The position numbers and the translations under genes were made by a program. DNA of 64,000 nt from Pseudochrobactrum saccharolyticum (GTDB taxonomy: Bacteria > Pseudomonadota > Alphaproteobacteria > Rhizobiales > Rhizobiaceae). The stretch is from positions 248,001 to 312,000 of the forward strand of contig NZ_VZPG01000001.1 of assembly GCF_008801715.1 (NCBI RefSeq). The letters run 5' to 3'. Numbering within the stretch: the stretch's first letter is position 1; every line of letters begins with the position of its first letter. Positions 54,976-61,742 of this stretch are shown here, piece by piece. The notes under the pieces were generated by a model. It ran no database searches. It was given only the letters and a program-made list of their open reading frames with translations, and had not been told where the DNA came from.

Positions 54976-56453
54976 AATGCCATCACCTCCACCAATTCAC
55001 CGGCCAGATCATGACGCAAACGCTCCACCAGATTTTGCGCCACCATCAACCGGTACTCGGCACTGCCGCGCCAATCACTTAATGGACTAAGCTCTGTGGC
55101 AATAGCCTGCATACAGGCTGCGACTGCGGCCTCATCTAACGTCTTACCGATCAGCGCCTGTTCCGCACTTTTCACTCGTTTCGGGATCGCTGCCATACCG
55201 CCAAAGACGATACGGGCATCTGTTATAATCTCGTTTTCCCGCGTTATGCGGAATGCACCGCAAACAGTAGAAATATCCTGATCGTAACGTTTGGAGATTT
55301 TATAAACACGATAATCCTGTGTGGCAGTCAGCTTCGGAAGCATAACCGAGGCAATCACCTCATCACCGCGCAGTTCCGTCTTACGGTAATCGAGGAAGAA
55401 ATCTTCCAGCGGCAGTGTACGACTGCCATTTGAGCCGGCCAGTTCAATCTCAGTGCCAAGACCGATCAACGCTGGTGGCCCGTCCCCGATCGGACTGGCC
55501 GTGCCGATATTGCCGCCAATCGTGCCCTGATTGCGGATTTGTACAGAACCGAAACGGCGCAGCAAAGTAGTGAGTGACGGATAATGATTGCCGATAGTTT
55601 TCAGCACCTCTGCCCATGTCACCGCAGCGCCAAACCGGAAAGAACTCTGATCTTCACGGATCTCCCGCAATTCACGCACATGCGCTGTCGAGATCACCTC
55701 ATTCCAGTCGCTGTGATAATCGGCCAGCGCCACGCCGAGATCAGTACCGCCAGCCAGCAGCAGGCTCTGCGGATATTGCGCACGTAATTCCACCAGTTCT
55801 TTGAGTGTCTGCGGCTGATGATAGGTTGAGCCGCCATGGCTGAAACCTGTTTGCGGACGGATATCCTGCAAGGAACCGGAAACCGGCTGTGCTACCGGTG
55901 CGCCACCTTCTGCAATCACCTTACGGGCGGCTTCAACAATCGGGCGATAGCCGGTGCAGCGGCAGAGATTGCCTGCCAATGTGTCATGGATCAGCTGATC
56001 GTCAGCTTTGGTACCGTGACTTGCACAATCCGCAGCCAGTCCGCTGAGCGACATCACAATACCGGGTGTACAAAAACCGCATTGCGATGAACCGTTTTCG
56101 GCCATTGCCGCCTGCACAGGATGGAGTTGTGTGGTTTTCAATCCCTCAACCGTGACCAATGCCTGACCGTCCAGCTGTCCCATTGTCAGGATACAGCTGT
56201 TAACAGCGCGGTAGCGAAATGCTCCGTCGGCATTGTTCGATTGTGGTTCACCCGCCGCAGTGTCAGCCTGCGCAATTGCGTCTTTATCTGTGCCGATTAA
56301 AACGGAGCACGCCCCGCAATCCCCCTCAGCACAGCCTTCCTTCGTTCCCTTGAGCCGCGCCTCCCCGCGCAGCCATTCCAGAACCGTTGTATCTGGCCGG
56401 ATCTGAACATCCTGCCGGTGACCATTCAGAAAGAAACGGATCATCTGTGTCAT
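54972..56453 (-). CDS. xdhA: Xanthine dehydrogenase, FeS/FAD subunit
   Basis: 493 residues. The N-terminal 2Fe-2S ferredoxin domain has Cys41, Cys46 and Cys49 (GCAEGDCGACSV). The second cluster follows in CGFCTPGIVMSLSGL and NLCRCTGYRPIVEAARK. The FAD-binding domain contains LLAGGTDLGVAL, IRNQGTIGGNIGTASPIGDG and FFLDYRKTELRGDEV. It passes electrons from the molybdenum subunit to NAD+. The overlap with xdhB indicates coupled expression; the gap to allA upstream is 149 bp. Confidence 0.96.
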   Translation of the reverse strand: MTQMIRFFLNGHRQDVQIRPDTTVLEWLRGEARLKGTKEGCAEGDCGACSVLIGTDKDAIAQADTAAGEPQSNNADGAFRYRAVNSCILTMGQLDGQALVTVEGLKTTQLHPVQAAMAENGSSQCGFCTPGIVMSLSGLAADCASHGTKADDQLIHDTLAGNLCRCTGYRPIVEAARKVIAEGGAPVAQPVSGSLQDIRPQTGFSHGGSTYHQPQTLKELVELRAQYPQSLLLAGGTDLGVALADYHSDWNEVISTAHVRELREIREDQSSFRFGAAVTWAEVLKTIGNHYPSLTTLLRRFGSVQIRNQGTIGGNIGTASPIGDGPPALIGLGTEIELAGSNGSRTLPLEDFFLDYRKTELRGDEVIASVMLPKLTATQDYRVYKISKRYDQDISTVCGAFRITRENEIITDARIVFGGMAAIPKRVKSAEQALIGKTLDEAAVAACMQAIATELSPLSDWRGSAEYRLMVAQNLVERLRHDLAGELVEVMAL

Positions 56454-56602
56454 AAGACCAGATTGTTACGCCTCTGAATACTCGTCAAGATGTGCCGTGA
56501 CAAATGCGGCAAATTAGCTTTGAGTTGCGTTTTAAAGCGACATTTCTGATCTGTTTCATGCCGCTTTTAAACTATGTGTATTCGGAGCATCTGACCGGAT
56601 GG

Positions 56603-57109
56603 TCAAATCTCCCTGTCAGAAATCGTGAAATTTTGCTGCGGGAAGTAATATTCTTCCAGATTATTGCCCGCACCGCCACGATCCACCACCAAAAAATCTG
56701 AAGTCTCATCCAGCGCCAGCAGCGGATGATGCCAGACATTGCGGTGATAATTCACGCCCTGATTGCCCCGCGCCAGAAAAGCCACAGGCTGATGCGGGAC
56801 ACCATTATTATCTTCTGCAACCACCACAAGATAGTCGCGTCCGTTCAGCGGCATAAAGGCTTGCGAGCCCAGCGGATGGCGTTCAACCATCTTAATGGTC
56901 AGCGGCAGCTGCCAAGGCTTGCTGCGGAAGATGTTCATCAAAACTTGGGGCTCCTCACCGATAACATCGGCTTTCGCCAGTGCATGGTGGCGTTCGGTAA
57001 TGTCCCAATTGATGAGCTTAACTTCACCCAAGCCGGTTTCGATAATATCCCCGAAAGGTGCGAAATTTTCCGGCGTCAAAGCCCGTACCGGCAAATTGAT
57101 TAGTTCCAT
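56603..57109 (-). CDS. allA: Ureidoglycolate lyase
   Basis: 168 residues from ATG 57109, with AAGG upstream and one base after the puuE stop. Splits ureidoglycolate into glyoxylate and urea. Family motifs are FAPFGDIIETG, NIFRSKPWQLPLTIKMVERH, PLGSQAFMPLNGRDYLVVVA, GVNYHRNVWHHPLLAL and the C-terminal FLVVDRGGAGNNLEEYYF. This gives the end of the ureide route, although the enzyme making ureidoglycolate is not present in this cluster. Confidence 0.94.
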   Translation of the reverse strand: MELINLPVRALTPENFAPFGDIIETGLGEVKLINWDITERHHALAKADVIGEEPQVLMNIFRSKPWQLPLTIKMVERHPLGSQAFMPLNGRDYLVVVAEDNNGVPHQPVAFLARGNQGVNYHRNVWHHPLLALDETSDFLVVDRGGAGNNLEEYYFPQQNFTISDREI

Positions 57110-57110
57110 C

Positions 57111-58028
57111 TTATTGCCTTGCCGGTTTGTGATGTTCATGCCAATGGCGGGCAATATCAATGCGCTTGGCGACCCAGACTTTGTCATGGGACTGCACATA
57201 ATCCAAAAAGCGCTCCAGTGCTGCGGCGCGACCCGGGCGGCCGACAAGGCGGCAGTGAAGACCGACAGACATCATCTTCGGCGCGCCTTCCCCGCCTTCG
57301 CGGTAAAGCACATCAAAAGTGTCTTTCAGATAGTTGAAAAACTGGTCACCGGCATTAAAGCCCTGCGGCGTGGCAAAGCGCATATCATTGGTATCGAGCG
57401 TATATGGCACGATCAGATGCAGCCCTTTTGGCCCTTCAATCCAGTAAGGCAGTTCATCGGCATAGGAATCAGCGGAATAGACAAAACCACCCTCTTCCAT
57501 CACCAGCCGCAATGTATTGTCGGAAGGTTTGCCCTGATAGATACCGTAAGGGCGCTCGCCGGTCAGTTCTGTGTGCAGACGCACGGCTTCCTGAATATGA
57601 CGGCGTTCTTCTTCTTCTGTGAAGTCTTTATATTCCAGCCAGCGCAAGCCATGACTGGCGATTTCCCATCCTGCTTCTTTCATCGCCGCAACGGCTTCCG
57701 GATTACGTTCCATGGCTTTAGTCACACCATAGACAGTCACATCCATATTGCGCTTGGTGAACATGCGCCACAACCGCCAGAAACCGGCGCGTGCACCATA
57801 TTCGTAGATCGATTCCATATTCTGGTTACGCTGTTTCGGCCAGCTTTGCGCGCCGACAATCTCGGACAGCAGGCATTCAGAACCGGCATCACCATCGAGA
57901 ACACAGCTTTCACCGCCCTCTTCATAATTGACCACGAATTGCACGGCGATCTGCGCGCCGTTCGGCCAGCGCGGATCCGGCGTATGACGGCCATATCCGA
58001 TAAATTCACGTTCACCACATTTTTGCAT
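57111..58028 (-). CDS. puuE: Allantoinase PuuE, polysaccharide-deacetylase fold
   Basis: 305 residues. Hydrolyses allantoin to allantoate. This metal-light NodB-fold form replaces the classical amidohydrolase-type allantoinase. Typical parts are REFIGYGRHTPDPRWPNGAQ, IAVQFVVNYEEGGESCVLDG, YGARAGFWRLWRMFTKRNMD, EIASHGLRWLEYKDF and MSVGLHCRLVGRPGR. It is the first gene of puuE-allA-xdhA-xdhB-uraD-uraH and lies just downstream of a region with a perfect palindrome and a sigma-70-like promoter. Confidence 0.95.
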   Translation of the reverse strand: MQKCGEREFIGYGRHTPDPRWPNGAQIAVQFVVNYEEGGESCVLDGDAGSECLLSEIVGAQSWPKQRNQNMESIYEYGARAGFWRLWRMFTKRNMDVTVYGVTKAMERNPEAVAAMKEAGWEIASHGLRWLEYKDFTEEEERRHIQEAVRLHTELTGERPYGIYQGKPSDNTLRLVMEEGGFVYSADSYADELPYWIEGPKGLHLIVPYTLDTNDMRFATPQGFNAGDQFFNYLKDTFDVLYREGGEGAPKMMSVGLHCRLVGRPGRAAALERFLDYVQSHDKVWVAKRIDIARHWHEHHKPARQ

Positions 58029-58084
58029 GTTCTGCTCCCCAATTCTGTCCGCTCAAAATGATAAAACATCGGGCACTTTGTCAA

Positions 58085-58120
58085 TGTCAAATTGTCGACA
58101 ATTTTAACAATAATTGTCGA
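58085..58120. promoter_or_regulatory. Operator-like palindrome at the puuE promoter
   Basis: The perfect 16-bp palindrome AAATTGTCGACAATTT lies at 58089-58104. The word AATTGTCGA recurs at 58112-58120, 22 bp from its first copy, about two helical turns. On the minus strand the first copy overlaps TTGACA (58085-58090), a fitting -35 for puuE. A repressor here, possibly GntR-like, is inferred; none is encoded in the window. Confidence 0.65.
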
Positions 58121-58214
58121 TTATAATATATGGAGTGGATAAACGGGACAAGTCACTGAAAAGCCTTTATAGACACCCTGTTATTATTGTGATGCCTGCC
58201 GGAAAGTCTCTTTG

Positions 58215-59120
58215 ATGTCTCTGAAATTTGATACGCAATTTGATCCGGCCTATGGTGAAGCGGTGCAGATTGCGCCGGATATTCTGCGCGTAACCGTCAA
58301 TAATGCCAGTGCTTTTACCGGTTACGGCACCAACAGCTATATTATCGGCAAAGCCCAGCTCGGTATTATCGATCCGGGGCCGGAAGATGAAGCGCATTTT
58401 GCAACGCTGATGCGTATTATTGCAGACAGGCCGGTCAGTCATATTTTCGTCAGCCACACCCATCGCGATCATTCACCGCTGACCGCAAGACTGAAAAGTG
58501 AAACCGGTGCAATCGTTATTGCACAAGGCCCGCATCAATCCGCCCGTCCGTTATTTGACGGTGAGAGTAATGCACTGGATGCCAGTGTAGACACAGATTT
58601 TGCGCCGGATATTTGCGCCAAAGACGGAGAGATTTTCACCAATCCTGACTGGGCACTAGAGGTGATCCATACTCCCGGCCATATGGCCAACCATGCCTGT
58701 TTCGCACTCAATGATCGCGGCATCTTATTTTCCGCCGATCATGTCATGGCATGGGCGACCACCATTGTTGCGCCACCGGACGGCTCCATGCGCGCCTATA
58801 TGCAATCTCTGGAAAAACTTCTCAAACGCAAAGACAATCTCTATCTGCCGGGGCATGGCGCACCGATTGCCAAGCCGCATCGTTTTTTACGCGGACTTCG
58901 TGCTCACCGAAAAATGCGCGAGCGGGCCGTGTTTGAGCGGGTGATGCAGGGCGATGAAACCATCGCGCAGATGGTCGCCGCGATTTATCGTGATACTGAT
59001 CCGCGTCTGCATGGCGCTGCAGGGCTTTCGGTTTTCGCCCATCTGGAAGATCTGGTCTCACGCGGATTAGTCAAAACCGACGGCGACCCGATGCCCGACA
59101 GTCTCTACCGGCCTGCCTGA
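58215..59120 (+). CDS. MBL-fold metallo-hydrolase, LACTB2-like
   Basis: 301 residues from ATG 58215. The metal motif HTHRDH (81-86) is intact, and further ligands are seen in HTPGHMANHACFALNDRGIL, FSADHVMAW and YLPGHGAPI. The C-terminal winged-helix region (RKMRERAVFERVMQGDETIA, then AGLSVFAHLEDLVSRGLVK) is typical of LACTB2-like enzymes, some of which are endoribonucleases. There is no signal peptide. It is divergent from puuE and shares the control region, so it could respond to the same regulator; its substrate is unknown. Confidence 0.88.
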   Translation: MSLKFDTQFDPAYGEAVQIAPDILRVTVNNASAFTGYGTNSYIIGKAQLGIIDPGPEDEAHFATLMRIIADRPVSHIFVSHTHRDHSPLTARLKSETGAIVIAQGPHQSARPLFDGESNALDASVDTDFAPDICAKDGEIFTNPDWALEVIHTPGHMANHACFALNDRGILFSADHVMAWATTIVAPPDGSMRAYMQSLEKLLKRKDNLYLPGHGAPIAKPHRFLRGLRAHRKMRERAVFERVMQGDETIAQMVAAIYRDTDPRLHGAAGLSVFAHLEDLVSRGLVKTDGDPMPDSLYRPA

Positions 59121-59122
59121 GC

Positions 59123-60001
59123 TTATTCTTCCGGCGCATCCGGTACGGCATTGCGCATTTCCAGATCAAGCGCATTAAAAAACGTACCGATCAGACCGGC
59201 ATTGAACCCCATATCATAGCGCCCGTAACGCGAGACGGAGCGCATATCGACCGTGGTTTGTTCGGCCTCGTCCCTGAGCCGCACGACCACATCGCTGTGC
59301 AAACCCAGAATGAAGGTTTTGGCAGTTGCCTCGACACTCACATCCATGTCTTCACCGGCAGTACCGGACGTAGCAGTCACAGCAAAGCCCTGCTCTTTCA
59401 GCACTTTAAGCACAGCTTTTAAGACGTGATCCTGCGCACTGTCATATTGCCGACCGCTCACTTCCGGATAGGCAGAGATTTGCTGCAACATATCCGGCAT
59501 CGCATCGGTGCCCAGACTATTTTGCACAGTCAGATCACCCAGCCCCAGTTTTTGAAGCAGTTGCACGCGGAAATCCGGCTTATGATCCTGCAATAAATCC
59601 TGCTCATTGCTCATCACAGTATTGAACTGCACGGAGTTTTCGAGATCGGTGGAAACATCATGAATACGCGGTGTGCCGCTGATCTGCCCCAGCACAAGTG
59701 CGGGCGGGATCAATGTGATCAGAGCGATAAAGCAGGCACGCATGGCACGCCGCCCTCCGGCATCGCCGCTACGCCATAAATTATAAAAAGATTTAGCTGA
59801 GAGCAGCAAAGCCAGCAGAGCGAAAAACACGGCAAGTGCCACAATAAACACCAGATCCGGCTGCTGTATCAAACTGAAACGATGTGCTGTAACCGCAGCG
59901 ATGAGCAACCCCAGACCGGCAAAAGCGCAAGCCGGTGCATATTTCGCCGATCGCGAGGAACGACGTCTCACTTTGCGCCGGATGTAATAATTTTCAAGCA
60001 T
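59123..60001 (-). CDS. DUF1499 domain-containing membrane protein
   Basis: 292 residues from ATG 60001; an extra upstream ATG at 60013 is also possible. A basic N-terminus (YIRRKVRRRSSRSAKYA) precedes three membrane segments (about 25-45, 52-70 and 90-108). The DUF1499 region follows on the far side of the membrane (RIHDVSTDLENSVQFNTVMS; VRLRDEAEQTTVDMRSVSRY). The YPEVSGRQYDSAQDHVLKAV segment is also typical. Function unknown. The stop lies 2 bp from the stop of the convergent MBL gene. Confidence 0.82.
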   Translation of the reverse strand: MLENYYIRRKVRRRSSRSAKYAPACAFAGLGLLIAAVTAHRFSLIQQPDLVFIVALAVFFALLALLLSAKSFYNLWRSGDAGGRRAMRACFIALITLIPPALVLGQISGTPRIHDVSTDLENSVQFNTVMSNEQDLLQDHKPDFRVQLLQKLGLGDLTVQNSLGTDAMPDMLQQISAYPEVSGRQYDSAQDHVLKAVLKVLKEQGFAVTATSGTAGEDMDVSVEATAKTFILGLHSDVVVRLRDEAEQTTVDMRSVSRYGRYDMGFNAGLIGTFFNALDLEMRNAVPDAPEE

Positions 60002-60013
60002 CACTTGCCGCAC

Positions 60014-60362
60014 TGCCGGTTAGAGAGCGGTTCCGGTAAACACGGAATTGTAAAACCGCTCTGTCTCTTTGTTTTACGCATCGAGGCGGGTAAAGAAATC
60101 AGTCCCGCGAAGGCGCTTCGCACAATATTCAGGGTCTGCCGAGCATAAACAATACGCGATCCGCATCGCTGCCTGCAAGAACTGTTCATTTCGTCAGGTA
60201 GCAAAAGAGGTAAAGATCTGTGATTAACGATAGATAAAAGAGAAATATTTTTATTTATCATGATATTATAACAAATCACTAAAATGAGATTGCATCAAAT
60301 TCACAAACTGCCACAATCAGTTTGCGGATAAGAAGAATTATACAGCCGGAGACGCTCCCCCT
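60014..60362. other. Intergenic region upstream of the DUF1499 gene
   Basis: About 350 bp between divergent genes. The half near 60210-60320 is AT-rich and probably holds the promoter for the small gene. No gene, tRNA or operator is visible. Confidence 0.4.
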
Positions 60363-60743
60363 ATGAGGCAAACGCCCTCCTCCACCGACGAAAACCTGAT
60401 AGCCGCGTCTGAGGAGAACGCGTCTTTAGAAGCAGTTGAAGTTGAATTTGCCCTCGGTGCTCAGGATGTTCTGACCGACGGCTTTGATCTGTCCTTGGCC
60501 AAAGCCGCTGAAATTGTCGGCGGTGAAGTCCTGTTTAATATGCCTGCGCTGGACACTACCAATGCGCAGCGTATCGGTGCCATTCTTGTGCCGTCTGCCG
60601 TACAGGATCAGGTAGTTTTCGTCACTTTGCTTAATGACGGGATTACGCTGTCCCACGCTCCGCTCTCGGGCAATAATGTTCTGTTTGAAAGCCTCGGCCG
60701 CAATTATGCTGCCGTTATGGGCAAGCTAAAGAACGGCCTCTGA
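60363..60743 (+). CDS. Unknown 126-residue protein
   Basis: The start has GGAG upstream. The acidic N-terminal ~30 residues look disordered (DENLIAASEENASLEAVEVE). A compact part follows with GFDLSLAKAAEIVGGEVLFN, RIGAILVPSAVQDQVVFVTL and HAPLSGNNVLFESLGRNYAA. There is no signal peptide, membrane segment or cysteine. It converges on the deacetylase-family gene with a 22-bp gap. Codon use is like that of its neighbours, which supports a real gene, but I cannot place it in a family. Confidence 0.6.
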   Translation: MRQTPSSTDENLIAASEENASLEAVEVEFALGAQDVLTDGFDLSLAKAAEIVGGEVLFNMPALDTTNAQRIGAILVPSAVQDQVVFVTLLNDGITLSHAPLSGNNVLFESLGRNYAAVMGKLKNGL

Positions 60744-60765
60744 AATCATTCAAATACTTGATATG

Positions 60766-61644
60766 TCATTGCGCAGAGACCGGAACAGGCTCTGCGGATG
60801 CCGGTTTTGTCTTTACTTTAGAATGGCTTTTATTCTCTTTCTGCGAAACAGATTCATTCGGCGGCGCAGTTTCACTCACCACATTCGGTGCTGCGCGTGC
60901 GGGCATATCCCGCAGAAGCCTGAACTGCACGCCTTTCTTCTTCAGCGTCAGAATACCCTCGGCCACACCGGCACCGGAGACACGTTTCGGCTGATTGATA
61001 TGTGAGATAATCACATCACCGTCTTTGGCATAGGATATCCGTTTGGCAACCGTTGCCGCAGGCAGAGAAGCACCGCGATCACCATTGAGCGAATAACCGG
61101 CAACCTTATAACCCATGCCCTCGATCTGGCGCACGGCATCCGTTGAATAACGGGCTGTCGCATCGCGGTACCATTGCGGCTGCTTGCCGAAGATTGCAGT
61201 GATCTTGTCCGCACCGCCTTTGACCTCTGCTTCAATTGCAGCAGGTGTACCGGCTGTCGGAATACCATACATGGTTTTCAGCACGGTAATTGCAGGCACA
61301 TGCTCCGCCCCGTGATTTTCAATCGCGAACAAATCCGGATGCGCTTTCAGAACCTCAATCGCCGCCTGATTGCGGCGCAGCCAGCGCGCAGTCACAAACA
61401 AAGTTGCCGGAATTTTCTCTCTCACCAGAACATCAAGAATACGATGGTCGACATCGCCTGAGCAGGCATCCAGTGTCAGTGCCACCTGTATCGGATTTGA
61501 TTTACCGGCAAGATTTAGCTGCGGCTCGATAATCAGATGGCGCTGCGAAATTTTGGACGAGAGCAAGGCTTCATCTGCAGCAAACGCAGCAGTTGCACCA
61601 ATGCTCAGGCTCAAGCTCAGCAATAAGGATTTAATGACAGACAT
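60766..61644 (-). CDS. Secreted polysaccharide deacetylase-family protein
   Basis: 292 residues from ATG 61644. A signal peptide ends at TAAFA/AD (~22). The NodB-fold domain has PIQVALTLDACSGDVDHRIL (the motif-1 Asp pair in altered context), PATLFVTARWLRRNQAAIEV, ENHGAEHVPA (HxxxH-like metal site), WYRDATARYSTDAVRQIE and the C-terminal DGDVIISHINQPKR. It probably acts on envelope polysaccharide or peptidoglycan. After the domain comes a Lys/Ser/Pro/Val-rich tail (~255-292). The frame is open to 61659. It is downstream of ppdK? No: both are leftward, with a hairpin between, so separate transcription is likely. Confidence 0.8.
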   Translation of the reverse strand: MSVIKSLLLSLSLSIGATAAFAADEALLSSKISQRHLIIEPQLNLAGKSNPIQVALTLDACSGDVDHRILDVLVREKIPATLFVTARWLRRNQAAIEVLKAHPDLFAIENHGAEHVPAITVLKTMYGIPTAGTPAAIEAEVKGGADKITAIFGKQPQWYRDATARYSTDAVRQIEGMGYKVAGYSLNGDRGASLPAATVAKRISYAKDGDVIISHINQPKRVSGAGVAEGILTLKKKGVQFRLLRDMPARAAPNVVSETAPPNESVSQKENKSHSKVKTKPASAEPVPVSAQ

Positions 61645-61695
61645 CTCGCACCGGCTCATGTTTCAATAATGAACTTATAGCACCATAAACTACAA

Positions 61696-61722
61696 ATGCG
61701 CCGGATGAAGCATCCGGCGCAT
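61696..61722 (-). terminator. Hairpin terminator of ppdK
   Basis: The 12-bp stem ATGCGCCGGATG (61696-61707) / CATCCGGCGCAT (61711-61722) has a 3-nt loop. It lies 20 bp past the ppdK stop. The T-run after it on the minus strand is short (ATTTG). Confidence 0.75.
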
Positions 61723-61742
61723 CGTCTTGATTATTTACAACG

